Below are positions 8,004-18,071 of a DNA stretch of 45,791 nt, one piece after another. The stretch comes from JABFRJ01 sp033812735 (GTDB lineage: Bacteria > Pseudomonadota > Alphaproteobacteria > Rhizobiales > Hyphomicrobiaceae). The notes below the pieces were generated by a model that saw only the letters and a program-made list of their open reading frames with translations, made no database searches and was not told where the DNA came from. A program made the position numbers and the translations under genes. Location of the stretch: positions 1 to 45,791 of the forward strand of contig JAPXTA010000024.1 of NCBI GenBank assembly GCA_033812735.1, read 5' to 3'. The stretch's first letter is position 1, and every line of letters begins with the position of its first letter.

Positions 8004-8163
8004 CGGTCGCGGTTCAATGCAAGGAGATGCAACTCGCTTAGCCTGCCGGTCCTAGCCGGTCCTTGATCTCGGTCACTTGCGACGCGTAGTAGTTGAGGCG
8101 GGATTGCGACTGTCAGGCGCTGCGATGTTTGATCGTTGCGCCGGCATTGGGCCGGGAGTGCGC

Positions 8164-8967
8164 ATGCTGAAGTTGGATGGCAAGGTTGCCTTTGTTTCCG
8201 GTGCCGGGTCGGTCGGCGAGGGGTGGGGAAACGGCAAGGCGACGTCGGTGCTGTTGGCGCGCCAAGGCGCCAAAGTGTTTGGCACTGATATACGCGAGGA
8301 AGCGGTACAGGAGACGCGGGGGATCATTCGCCAGGAAGGCGGGATGTGCGAGACGTCTGCGTGCGACATGACCAATGCGGCAGATGTTCAAGCGACGGTC
8401 GAGGATTGCCTCGCGAAGTTCGGCCGCATCGATATTTTGATCAACAACGTCGGCGGGTCCGCCCCCGGCAACGCGATGACCATGAGTGAAGAGGTGTGGG
8501 ACGCTCAGATAGCGCACAACCTGAAGACCATGTTCCTTGCAACTAAGCATGTGTTGCCGATCATGGAAAAGCAGGGAAGTGGCGCGATCGTCAATTTAGC
8601 GTCGATCGCTGCTCTGCGGATGAGTGCGGACCGGCCTCATGTTGCCTACTCGACCGCGAAGTTCGGCATTCTCGCCTTTACGAAGTCGACGGCGATGTCG
8701 TTCGCCAAGAAGGGCATCCGCTGCAATACGGTCGTGCCGGGCCTGATGCACACGCCACTAGTGGAGCATCGGCTCGTCAAGCAACTGAGCCCCGGTGATG
8801 CGGCAGCCTTGATCGCCAAGAGGCATGCCTCTGTGCCGATGGGGCGTATGGGCGACGCGTGGGATGTGGCGCATGCGATCCTCTTCCTCGTTTCAGACGA
8901 GGCGCGTTACATCACCGGGACGGAGATCGTGGTCGATGGCGGCATGAGCGCTGCCGGGACGACTTGA
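8164..8967 (+). CDS. SDR-family oxidoreductase
   Basis: A 267-residue short-chain dehydrogenase/reductase. The Rossmann glycine motif is the extended form SGAGSVGEGWGNG (residues 13-25) rather than the compact TGxxxGIG. NNVGG follows the fourth strand, and the catalytic Ser/Tyr/Lys appear as LASIAAL and VAYSTAK. The C-terminal DEARYITGTEIVVDGG is typical of 3-oxoacyl-ACP-reductase-like SDRs. The ATG chosen has GGGAG eight bases upstream; the open frame extends 29 codons further upstream without a better start. It is followed 59 bases later by a RidA gene on the same strand, so the pair may form a small catabolic unit. The substrate is not identifiable. Confidence 0.88.
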   Translation: MLKLDGKVAFVSGAGSVGEGWGNGKATSVLLARQGAKVFGTDIREEAVQETRGIIRQEGGMCETSACDMTNAADVQATVEDCLAKFGRIDILINNVGGSAPGNAMTMSEEVWDAQIAHNLKTMFLATKHVLPIMEKQGSGAIVNLASIAALRMSADRPHVAYSTAKFGILAFTKSTAMSFAKKGIRCNTVVPGLMHTPLVEHRLVKQLSPGDAAALIAKRHASVPMGRMGDAWDVAHAILFLVSDEARYITGTEIVVDGGMSAAGTT

Positions 8968-9026
8968 GAGCACAGCGCTTTGGAAACCGGCGAAGCCGCA
9001 TCGAGGCGCCAACAAGGAAAACTCAG

Positions 9027-9377
9027 ATGATCAAGCGGACGCTGCCATATGCCGGAATGTTGCACGAGGTGGTCGAGCATAACGGCGTGCTCTATCTCGC
9101 CGGCATCGTGTCGGAGGACTTGAGCCTCGACATGGCGGGACAAGCCAAGGACTGCATGCGGCAATTGAAGACGCTGCTCGCGGCGCACGGCTCGAGCATG
9201 AGCCATGTGTTGCAGGCGACGATCTACATCGCGGATCTCGCCGAGAAGGCGGCGTTCGACGCGGTGTGGAAGTCATCTTTTGCCGAGGGGGAATGGCCGG
9301 CACGCGCCGGGATCGGCGTCGGTTCGCTTGGCAAGGATGTCAAAGCCGAGATCGTGGTGATCGCGGCAAAAGGCTAG
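9027..9377 (+). CDS. RidA/YjgF/RutC-family protein
   Basis: A 116-residue member of the Rid family, trimeric cytoplasmic proteins that hydrolyse reactive enamine/imine intermediates. VLYLAGIVSEDLSLDMAGQA, the helix KTLLAAHGSSMSHVLQATIYI and the end PARAGIGVGSLGKDVKAEI match the fold, and the PAR arginine conserved in RidA, which contacts the carboxylate of the substrate, is present. An AAGGAA lies 10-15 bases before the ATG. The partner upstream is an SDR. RutC, the pyrimidine-pathway member, belongs to the same family, which is notable given the RutA/RutF-like genes 6 kb away, but nothing here proves a link. Confidence 0.88.
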   Translation: MIKRTLPYAGMLHEVVEHNGVLYLAGIVSEDLSLDMAGQAKDCMRQLKTLLAAHGSSMSHVLQATIYIADLAEKAAFDAVWKSSFAEGEWPARAGIGVGSLGKDVKAEIVVIAAKG

Positions 9378-9465
9378 CTGTCGACGCAGTCTCGAGCCTG
9401 TGGCAACGACGCCGGGATCAAGTCGATGCCGTTGTTCGCCGCCGTTACCACGCAGTCAAGGACGT

Positions 9466-9504
9466 GACCCCGGCTCGCGCGGCGTTGCCGCTTGGCCGGG
9501 GACG
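9466..9504. repeat. Palindromic REP-like repeat, copy 1
   Basis: Arms CCCCGGC (9468-9474) and GCCGGGG (9495-9501) flank a second inner stem GCGGC/GCCGC. The outer sequence GACCCCGGCTC and GGCCGGGGA recurs at 36997-37031. It sits between the convergent RidA and DUF1989 genes. No T-run follows, so a repeat fits better than a simple terminator. Confidence 0.6.
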
Positions 9505-9526
9505 CATATTGTAAGAGATGAAACCG

Positions 9527-10390
9527 TCAGGCGCCGTGCAAGCGTGAATAGGCGCTGGCCTCGGCGGGCTTCCAGTCTTTCAGTGCGCCGTCACGCGGTT
9601 TGTAGATCTCGACCTTGAGCGGATGGCATTTGGCGACGTCGCTCGAGTGGGTGGTGCTGCAATCGCCGCCGGGGCATGCCGATAGGCCGCCTGTTATGTC
9701 GATCTCCGCGAAAAACTCGATGAAATCGCCGGGGCGCGCGGGCGTCTGCTTCATGAAGTACTGCTGCGTGTCGCGCGTGAAGCCGGTGCACATGAAGACG
9801 TTGAGCACGTCGTGGACGTGCGGCTCGGCCTCCGCCAGCGATATCTTGCGATGCGCGGCGAGCGCGCGCGTCAGGTTTGAATGGCAGCAGTAGTGATACT
9901 CGCCGCCGTGACTGAGCAGCTTGTGGGTGTAGGGATCGCAGCGCGTGCCGATGACGTCGTGAATACCGCCGCCGTATTCGTCGAAGCCGTACCAGTCGAG
10001 GGTGTCGTGCGTGATCGTCGCGAGTGGCCGCAGGTAAGGGAGGTTGCTCCAGAGCTTGTCGCCGGTCGTCACGTGCGTGGCATGTAGCGCGCGGGTTTTG
10101 CCGGAAAAGAAGCGCTCTGTGATGTCGTGCGTATTCCAGACGTTGAGGTCGCCGACTTGCGGGCCCTCGACGCTGACGATGCGGAAGAGATGGCCAGCAG
10201 GAACGTCGAAGCAGCGGGCATCGCGCGGCGGCACGATGATCTCTGCAACCTTACTCATGTCGCGGCGGACGTCGCCGTAGAACACTTTGTCGTGCGGCGG
10301 CAGGCCTTCGACGGGATAGCAGACGACGGGCTTCACCGCGCGGCGCGCGGCGGCATCGGCGGGCGGGGCGTTTTCGGGTGTGCGGCGCAT
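9527..10390 (-). CDS. DUF1989 / urea carboxylase-associated family protein
   Basis: A 287-residue protein whose middle carries the DUF1989 pattern: FDVPAGHLFRIVSVEGPQVG (near 60-80), a GGIHDVIGTRCDPY stretch, HYCCHSNL, and the Cys/His-rich end CPGGDCSTTHSS. The paired cysteines and histidines suggest a bound metal. The family is found with urea carboxylase and amino-acid or nucleobase catabolism, but its reaction is not settled. AAGGA precedes the ATG by nine bases. It lies 30 bases downstream of mazF on the same strand, so some readthrough from the mazEF promoter is possible. No adjoining urea carboxylase or allophanate hydrolase genes are present here. Confidence 0.85.
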   Translation of the reverse strand: MRRTPENAPPADAAARRAVKPVVCYPVEGLPPHDKVFYGDVRRDMSKVAEIIVPPRDARCFDVPAGHLFRIVSVEGPQVGDLNVWNTHDITERFFSGKTRALHATHVTTGDKLWSNLPYLRPLATITHDTLDWYGFDEYGGGIHDVIGTRCDPYTHKLLSHGGEYHYCCHSNLTRALAAHRKISLAEAEPHVHDVLNVFMCTGFTRDTQQYFMKQTPARPGDFIEFFAEIDITGGLSACPGGDCSTTHSSDVAKCHPLKVEIYKPRDGALKDWKPAEASAYSRLHGA

Positions 10391-10420
10391 GGGATGGCTT
10401 CCTTGAGGTCTTCGCGACCT

Positions 10421-10750
10421 TCATTCGATGATGTCGAGAAGCACGGCTAGAACTTCGGTCATGACTTCGTCAGGCACACGCTCGATGCGCCGCGCGCGGC
10501 GTGTTTTGAGATCGAGTGTTCTCATCTGACTGCACAGCACCACTCCGGACGTTTTGAGGCCCGTTGTCGCAAGCGAGACAGTAAAGCCTGCCAGCCGGGC
10601 GCTCGCTCCCCCGCTCGTGATAGGGCAGACGAGTGGCGGGTTGAAGCGATTGAATTCCGCGCGTGAGATGACCAGCACAGGGCGTCGACCGCGTTGCTCG
10701 TGACCCACGGTCGGATCGAGGTCGACTGTGTAGATGTCGCCCCGATCCAC
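10421..10750 (-). CDS. mazF: Type II toxin, PemK/MazF family endoribonuclease
   Basis: A 109-residue MazF-like mRNA interferase. It opens with the family hallmark MDRGDIYTVDLDPTVGHEQ, followed by GRRPVLVIS with the conserved arginine, VCPITSG, and a VVLCSQMRTLD strand. The start is GTG, three bases after the antitoxin stop (TGACGCGTG), which indicates translational coupling. Length is normal for the family (about 110). The toxin would cleave single-stranded mRNA at a short sequence when the antitoxin is lost. All family motifs appear intact, so it is probably functional. Confidence 0.92.
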   Translation of the reverse strand: MDRGDIYTVDLDPTVGHEQRGRRPVLVISRAEFNRFNPPLVCPITSGGASARLAGFTVSLATTGLKTSGVVLCSQMRTLDLKTRRARRIERVPDEVMTEVLAVLLDIIE

Positions 10751-10753
10751 GCG

Positions 10754-11014
10754 TCAGATCTCCTCGCGGCCCGCTCTCGGGATGCGGTCCCAGGCGGCTT
10801 CGTCATCACTGACCGGCTTTTTGAGATCACACATGGCGAGCCGCGCCGCGAGCCCAATGCGGCCCTTGCGTCGCTGTGGTTCAATTACCAGACGATGGTT
10901 CTCGACGTGGATCGCAACATCCGAGTTGGGGCGGAGATCGAGCGCCTCAAGGATTGCAGGCGGAATGGCGACCATGGTCGAGCCGCCGACGGCTCTGAGT
11001 TTGGCTTTGTGCAT
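10754..11014 (-). CDS. mazE: Type II antitoxin, MazE-like AbrB-type DNA-binding protein
   Basis: An 86-residue antitoxin. The N-terminal half is the AbrB swapped-hairpin fold: AVGGSTMVAIPPAILEAL, LRPNSDVAIHV and HRLVIEPQ. The acidic C-terminal tail (SDDEAAWDRIPRAGREEI) would bind and inhibit MazF. GAGAGG stands six bases before the ATG. It is the first gene of the pair, and a promoter with a palindrome lies directly upstream, consistent with autorepression by the MazE-MazF complex. Confidence 0.9.
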   Translation of the reverse strand: MHKAKLRAVGGSTMVAIPPAILEALDLRPNSDVAIHVENHRLVIEPQRRKGRIGLAARLAMCDLKKPVSDDEAAWDRIPRAGREEI

Positions 11015-11028
11015 GACGGCCTCTCAAA

Positions 11029-11046
11029 GTTATATTGCTATATAAC
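11029..11046. promoter_or_regulatory. mazEF operator palindrome
   Basis: GTTATATTGCTATATAAC is an 18-base palindrome with 8 of 9 pairs matching (mismatch 11036/11039). It starts 15 bases before the mazE start codon and covers the -10 box of the predicted promoter, the usual place for autorepression in type II toxin-antitoxin operons. Confidence 0.75.
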
Positions 11047-11067
11047 ATGAACACCGCCGCAGCACAA
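11039..11067 (-). promoter_or_regulatory. Predicted mazEF promoter
   Basis: On the minus strand TTGTGC (11067-11062) is followed, after exactly 17 bases, by TATATA (11044-11039), a good sigma-70 pair. The -10 lies in the palindromic operator. The AT-rich site stands out against the GC-rich flanks. Confidence 0.65.
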
Positions 11068-11068
11068 C

Positions 11069-13240
<2,172 letters not shown>

Positions 13241-13352
13241 GACGGTGAACCGGTTCGATCGGGGGCGGCTGCGGCAATGCGGCGCGCAACAATTCAGCAG
13301 GTCATATCAGAGGGGTAGGCGTCGCGGCAATCGGAAAGGGCTATCGGGCCGA

Positions 13353-13733
13353 TCACTCTACTGCCAGCAAGGCTGCGGCGACGGGGCGCTTTTCGGCCAA
13401 CAGCACGTTGTAGGTTCGGGCGGCAGCGCCGGTATCCATGGCTTCGAGGCCGATGTTGGCGTCGGCAAAGGCCTTGCGGGTCTCCGCCGCGGGGAAGACT
13501 TGAGACCGGCCGGTTCCGAGCAGGAGGACGAGCTGCAACTCGGGTTCGAGGCGGAGGCGCTCGAGCGCTGCCAACGCGAGCGCGTCGGGGGTGGTTGCGT
13601 TCAGGGCATATATGCCGCTCGCTGCGCAAAGGATCGAGCCGCGATGGCTCATTTCAGCGAAGCGGAAGCCGCCGTTGCCGTAGGCGTCGATCGGCGCGCG
13701 GCCGGGGAAGTGGGGTGTGGACTGGTCGGGCAT
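13353..13733 (-). CDS. Mth938-like/DUF498 domain protein
   Basis: A 126-residue protein of the Mth938 (DUF498, NDUFAF3-like) family: IDAYGNGGFRFAEMSHRGSI, then LRLEPELQLVLLLGTG, and a C-terminal AARTYNVLLAEKRPVAAALL. In alphaproteobacteria and mitochondria related proteins are linked to complex I assembly or to membrane protein export genes (family knowledge). No catalytic residues are recognised. I chose the ATG that begins MPDQSTPHFPG because conservation starts shortly after; ATG codons 9 and 17 codons earlier are alternatives, and none has a strong Shine-Dalgarno sequence. A REP-like palindrome lies upstream, beyond its start. Confidence 0.75.
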   Translation of the reverse strand: MPDQSTPHFPGRAPIDAYGNGGFRFAEMSHRGSILCAASGIYALNATTPDALALAALERLRLEPELQLVLLLGTGRSQVFPAAETRKAFADANIGLEAMDTGAAARTYNVLLAEKRPVAAALLAVE

Positions 13734-13792
13734 TGCGTGTGGAGTGGTCGACGGAAACATGGGTTGGAGAAACCAAGGGACCATAGACGAGT

Positions 13793-13827
13793 GTTGGGTT
13801 ACGCCGCTGAACCGCGGCTAACCCAAC
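13793..13827. repeat. REP-like palindrome GTTGGGTTA...TAACCCAAC
   Basis: Arms GTTGGGTTA and TAACCCAAC enclose a second stem GCCGC/GCGGC with loop TGAACC and a one-base bulge (13802), giving a 14-pair hairpin. Read on the minus strand it begins GTAGGTTGGGTTAGC, which matches a short palindromic repeat seen in many proteobacterial genomes (recalled, not searched). It lies between the TIGR02302 and Mth938-like genes; no T-run follows. Confidence 0.65.
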
Positions 13828-13842
13828 CTACGTCGCGTTCAA

Positions 13843-16617
13843 TCAGAACCGCTTGAGCAGTCGCTCAAGGTAGTCGAGTTCGATCGTGGGGCGGGTTTGT
13901 TCGCCGAGGCGCCGGCGCAACTCTTCCAGGATCTCTCTCGCGCGCTGGGCATCGATCTGGTCGGGCACCTTGGTGAGAAGCCCGGGATCGGAGCCATCGG
14001 TCGTGTGCTGCGGCGCGCGCCCGAGCGGATCGAGCTGGCCGTTCGGCGCATTCGGTCCGCCTTGCTGGCCCATGCGCTGCTGCATCTGCCGCATCATCTG
14101 CTCGGCCATTTGCCGCGCGCCCTGGCGGAGCTGGTCAAGTGCTTGGGCCTCTGCTTCGGAGGCGCCGTTCATGTCGCCATTGCGAAGTGCCTGCTCGGCG
14201 CGTTCCATCGCTTGGCCTGCGCCGTCGAATTGACCGGGGCTATCCATGCCCATGCCCTGCATGCCGCGCTGCAGCTGCCCCAGCATGTCGCGGAGTTGGC
14301 GCTGGCGTTCGGCCAAACCTTGGCCTTGTCCCTGTCCGGGCTGCTGACCTTGGCCGTCGCCCGGCTGGCCCTGTTGCCCCGGCTGACCTTGACCTTGGCC
14401 TCGCTGGCCTTGCTGGCCGCGTTGACCTTGGCCCTGTTGGCCGCGTTGTCCTTGCTGACCCTGCTGGCCGCGCTGCCCTTGTTGTCCTTGTTGTCCCTGT
14501 TGCTGTCCGCCTTGCTGCTGGCCGAAGGTATCGTCGAGCAAGCGCTGCTGCTGGCCGAGAAGCTCGCCCAGTTCGTTCATCATCTGGCTCATCTGGCTCT
14601 GGCCCTGCTGGCCCTGTTGCCCTTGAGCCATGCGGCCGTTCTGGAGGCGGTCGAGCAGGTCGCGCAGCTCCGAGAGCATCTGCTGGGCCATGTCGCGATT
14701 GCCCTGACGCATCATGTTCTCGAGGTTGCGCATCATCTGGTCGAGATCGCGCGACGAGAGCATCTGGTTCGGGTTCATCTGCTGCGGGTCCATCGGCGGC
14801 TGGTTCTCCGCCTGACGGGCCATTTCCTGCAGGAACTCGGCGAGCGCCTGACGCAACTCCTGCATCAGCCGCTGAATTTCCTCGTCGGACGCGCCGTCCT
14901 GGATTGCCTTGGAAAGCTGATCCTGGATTTCCTTGAGGCGTCGCTCCGCATCGGTCAACGCGCCATCTTCGATGCGCAGCGCGATGTGCCAGAGTTGCTT
15001 GATCGCGCTCGTCCGCGTGGCGCGGGAGTTATCCTTGGCGAGACGGTGATAGACCGTGCGCAGCCCGAGGTAGACGCGCATGTCGACGGGGAAGTCGTCT
15101 GGCGCCATGGTAATCGCGTCGATGGCGCGGAGGATTTCCATGCGCTGGCGCGGATCGTCGATCAGTTTGCCGCGCTGCTCCACCACCGCCTTGGCGAGCG
15201 GTTTGCGGAATTGACGTTGCGGTAGGATCATCTCGTAGGGATCGCTTTTGCCGGTCTGGCCGGCGAGATCCTTGGCGGTCAGTTGAAGCCGGACCGGCAG
15301 GCCTGCCCATAGGTGGTCGCCGACTTCGTGCAGCGAGACGCCCGTTGCCGTCTTCGGATAACTCTGATTGAGGCGCAGAGCCAAGACGGGTGGGCGGTCG
15401 AGCGGCGGGCGCGGACCCTTGACTGCCGGCTTTTCGGCGCGGGCCCAGGCGGTGCGGGAGGTGTCGGCCTTTTTCGGCATCTTGAGGATGCGACCCTCGA
15501 CAGAGGCGATGCCGTAGTCGTCCTCGACCTTGTAGGGAATACGCAGGGAGCCGCGTAGCGTGCGCTCGGGCTCCTTGGTCAGTGATACCTTGGGCAACAA
15601 ATCCGGGATGATGGTGACTTGCCAACTGGCGACGACGGAACCGGCGCTTGTAAGCCTAACCGTGCCAGATTTACGCAGTTCGCCTTTGACTTCTGCTATG
15701 TCGTTCGAGGCATCAGTCGCCTTCTGATCGGCCTCAGCTGACTGGGACGCGCCCTTGCTGCTGGACGCCTGCTTAATCGCGTCTTCTGGTTTGGCGTCGA
15801 TCCGAACGGCAGGCTGACCCGGTTCGATCAATTCAAGCGCAAGCTCGCCAAGACCGCCGCTTGACCGGACAATGAGCAGGCTCCGGTCGGGAAGTTCAAT
15901 TGTCCCACGGGCAGCAATCTCGGTCGCGCTGCCGGGGCGGGCGCCGTCGGCGAGCATGACCGGCGGTTTGCCTGTGTAAGCGGGCGGCGTCACCCAGGCG
16001 TCGAGACGGGCGTCGCTGATCTTGGCCAACGGACCAAAGCGGAAGGCTGCGGCGACACGGTCGGAGGCGCTGTCGCCAACGAACACGCCGAGGACGAGTA
16101 GTGCGACGAGGGCGAGCGCACGGAAGGCGAAGGGGTCGCGGCGGTCTGTGCGTGGCGCGGGGCGGGCAGGGCGCAGTCGGTCGATCAGGCGGGCCAAGCG
16201 GCTGCGGTGGGCTTCCCACAGTGTGGCAGTCGAAGGATCGGCGGCATTGAGCGTGAGGGTATCTTCGTAGGCCGTGGCCGGTCTGTGCGCGACGCCGGAA
16301 ATCCGCTCCATGCGCTCCAGTGCTGCCTCACGCGCGGGCCAGCGGAGCCGAACCATGGAGACCAGGACGCCGAGGCCCGCAACCGCGAAAGCGAGCAGCA
16401 GCAGCTTGTGGGCGAGTTCGGGTAGGGACGGCCAGACGCCGAGCAGGGAGACGAATAGGAACAGGGCGCCGAGCCCGGTCAGCAGCCATAGACGTGGCCA
16501 CAGCTGTTCGAACAGCAGGGCGTATTGACTGGCGCGGATCTTCGCTTCGAGACGCGGGTTTCGCGCGGGCTCGGGGCGGTTAGACGGGGGCGGCGGTACG
16601 GTCGTCGTCTCGGTCAT
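13843..16617 (-). CDS. TIGR02302/DUF4175 family membrane protein with Gln/Gly-rich segment
   Basis: A 924-residue alphaproteobacterial protein. Two transmembrane segments (about 45-62 and 68-88) and a third near residue 168 anchor the N-terminus, followed by a large soluble region beginning near WVTPPAYTGKPP that resembles the extracytoplasmic part of DUF4175. Helical sequence rich in Gln, Met and Asn (about 590-700) leads into a low-complexity Gln/Gly run (about 700-765), then another helical region and a final EILEELRRRLGEQTRPTIEL. The function is unknown; TIGR02302 names an uncharacterised family restricted mainly to this class. The ATG chosen has AGG eight bases upstream; a GTG two codons earlier is possible. 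The opposite strand has long open frames only because of the biased composition. Confidence 0.9.
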   Translation of the reverse strand: MTETTTVPPPPSNRPEPARNPRLEAKIRASQYALLFEQLWPRLWLLTGLGALFLFVSLLGVWPSLPELAHKLLLLAFAVAGLGVLVSMVRLRWPAREAALERMERISGVAHRPATAYEDTLTLNAADPSTATLWEAHRSRLARLIDRLRPARPAPRTDRRDPFAFRALALVALLVLGVFVGDSASDRVAAAFRFGPLAKISDARLDAWVTPPAYTGKPPVMLADGARPGSATEIAARGTIELPDRSLLIVRSSGGLGELALELIEPGQPAVRIDAKPEDAIKQASSSKGASQSAEADQKATDASNDIAEVKGELRKSGTVRLTSAGSVVASWQVTIIPDLLPKVSLTKEPERTLRGSLRIPYKVEDDYGIASVEGRILKMPKKADTSRTAWARAEKPAVKGPRPPLDRPPVLALRLNQSYPKTATGVSLHEVGDHLWAGLPVRLQLTAKDLAGQTGKSDPYEMILPQRQFRKPLAKAVVEQRGKLIDDPRQRMEILRAIDAITMAPDDFPVDMRVYLGLRTVYHRLAKDNSRATRTSAIKQLWHIALRIEDGALTDAERRLKEIQDQLSKAIQDGASDEEIQRLMQELRQALAEFLQEMARQAENQPPMDPQQMNPNQMLSSRDLDQMMRNLENMMRQGNRDMAQQMLSELRDLLDRLQNGRMAQGQQGQQGQSQMSQMMNELGELLGQQQRLLDDTFGQQQGGQQQGQQGQQGQRGQQGQQGQRGQQGQGQRGQQGQRGQGQGQPGQQGQPGDGQGQQPGQGQGQGLAERQRQLRDMLGQLQRGMQGMGMDSPGQFDGAGQAMERAEQALRNGDMNGASEAEAQALDQLRQGARQMAEQMMRQMQQRMGQQGGPNAPNGQLDPLGRAPQHTTDGSDPGLLTKVPDQIDAQRAREILEELRRRLGEQTRPTIELDYLERLLKRF
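14320..14525. repeat. Low-complexity Gln/Gly-coding tandem-like repeat
   Basis: The DNA cycles through near-repeats of a 9-12-base unit that encode QQGQ, RGQQ and GQGQ on the minus strand, inside the TIGR02302 gene. Such tracts are slippage-prone and likely vary in copy number between strains. In the protein they would form a flexible linker. Confidence 0.8.
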
Positions 16618-16869
16618 AAGCACAGCCTAACACGGCATTTTTTCCTCGCCCATCACAATTGGGCGAGATGCTGGCGGGCGAGGTCCTGGGGCCAGTGGCC
16701 GGCAGTTGATGACCGAAATGTGGGCGGAGGAGGGCGGGTCGATTGCTGTCGAGCGCTCGCCGCGCATCAGTTGTCTGATTTTCTGCGATCTGTTGCTGCT
16801 CTGCGGCATCGTTTTGTTTAATTGTGTGCAACTAATCCGTGTGGCGTGATGTGTTTGAGGTACAGTTCA

Positions 16870-18045
16870 ATGCGTTGCTTTTCGAAAATGTTGTCAGCCA
16901 TCGCTTGCTCAGCGATCATTTCAGGTTGTGCGATCGCACCTGATATTAAAGATGTTTCACCGCTGGATCCCGTTGCAGTTGTTCGGCATATCGAGTGCGA
17001 AACTCAGATCGCCCTGATCGAAACGATCGCGTCATACTTAAGCGAGAATTTGCCCGATGGCCCTGATCGGTCGCTTCTTAGAAGTTGGCAGTCGGAGGCT
17101 GATCCAGCGAAGCGGCTATCACGCCTCAATACTTTGTCGATTGATTCGCTTTATCGCATTGCGCTAACCGACCCGGTTGCGGCCGATTACTTGATGGCTT
17201 GGGACGGCGTGGTTATCGGCTTCGGCTTTACTTTCGATATCTCAGTTCAGAATACGACTGGTAGTGGCCTGAATTTTTCGTTCTTGACTGGAGTTGGAAC
17301 AGTAAAGGTTGATGCAACCGCAAGTGCAGATAAGACCCGCCAAAATAAAAAATCGTTTACCGTTATCACATCCGTGCCGCACCTCATGCAGTCGGGTGCT
17401 TGTTTGAGCCGCGCAGCCGTAACATCGAAGAGAGGATTGGCGCCGGAGTCACCGCTTAAGTTCGGGCCTTTGGCGGGAAAGCCCGATGACACAACGATTA
17501 CTAACATCATTAGAACACAAGCTGGCAATCATGCGTTTCCGATTACAGGTTCTATCGGGATGAAAGATAGCCTCACGACGTTTGCGGGCATTTGGCGAGG
17601 GACCTCAGGCGGTCAAGCCCGCGCGACGAGCCTGCCAGCTCGGAAAGTGTACCTTTCGGTCTACGATTCTCCGCTCGGGAACTTTGCAAAAGAGGAAACG
17701 CCAGGTGGCTATACACAGGTGATGACTTTCACAACGAAGCTCTCTGGTAAGTTGTCGCCTACGATTGAGTTGAACAGTTCAAATCTCACGAAGGCTACCA
17801 TCTCGAATGATACTTCGCGCACTGACAAGCACGAACTGATCTTGTCCTTCAGCGCGCCGACTCCCGCGGAGGTCCTGGCATCACGAAGCCGTCTGCCTGA
17901 TGTTCGCTACGCGAGCGCTGTCAAGATTAGAGAACAGCTATATGCAATTCGTGCAGCAACTAGAGCTGCTGCATTTCGAACGGTGGCGTCCTCGATCGAT
18001 TCTGAACGCAAGCTTTTGGCTTTCGAGCGGCTCGCTGTACGCTAG
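16870..18045 (+). CDS. Putative lipoprotein of unknown function, atypical base composition
   Basis: A 391-residue protein that I do not recognise. It begins with a short lipoprotein signal peptide and the lipobox ISGC at residues 17-20, so it should be attached to a membrane through Cys20. The mature part has a Gly/Thr/Ser-rich section (GFTFDISVQNTTGSGLNF) typical of beta-strand-rich surface or periplasmic proteins and a helical Arg/Ala-rich C-terminus. GAGG nine bases before the ATG decides the start; earlier TTG and ATG codons are in frame but have none. Sampled 60-base lines are about 45-47% GC, against about 62% in leuC next door, which suggests recent acquisition. The upstream 250 bases carry no other gene. 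It is convergent with leuC, 26 bases apart. Confidence 0.75.
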   Translation: MRCFSKMLSAIACSAIISGCAIAPDIKDVSPLDPVAVVRHIECETQIALIETIASYLSENLPDGPDRSLLRSWQSEADPAKRLSRLNTLSIDSLYRIALTDPVAADYLMAWDGVVIGFGFTFDISVQNTTGSGLNFSFLTGVGTVKVDATASADKTRQNKKSFTVITSVPHLMQSGACLSRAAVTSKRGLAPESPLKFGPLAGKPDDTTITNIIRTQAGNHAFPITGSIGMKDSLTTFAGIWRGTSGGQARATSLPARKVYLSVYDSPLGNFAKEETPGGYTQVMTFTTKLSGKLSPTIELNSSNLTKATISNDTSRTDKHELILSFSAPTPAEVLASRSRLPDVRYASAVKIREQLYAIRAATRAAAFRTVASSIDSERKLLAFERLAVR

Positions 18046-18071
18046 TTTATCGATACGAGGATGGCTGGGTG

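Noticed and set aside
13897..15225. Long plus-strand open frame rich in Leu and Ala opposite the TIGR02302 gene
   Set aside because: It is the reverse image of the Gln/Gly-rich tract and of other biased sequence; it has no ribosome site or recognisable domain.
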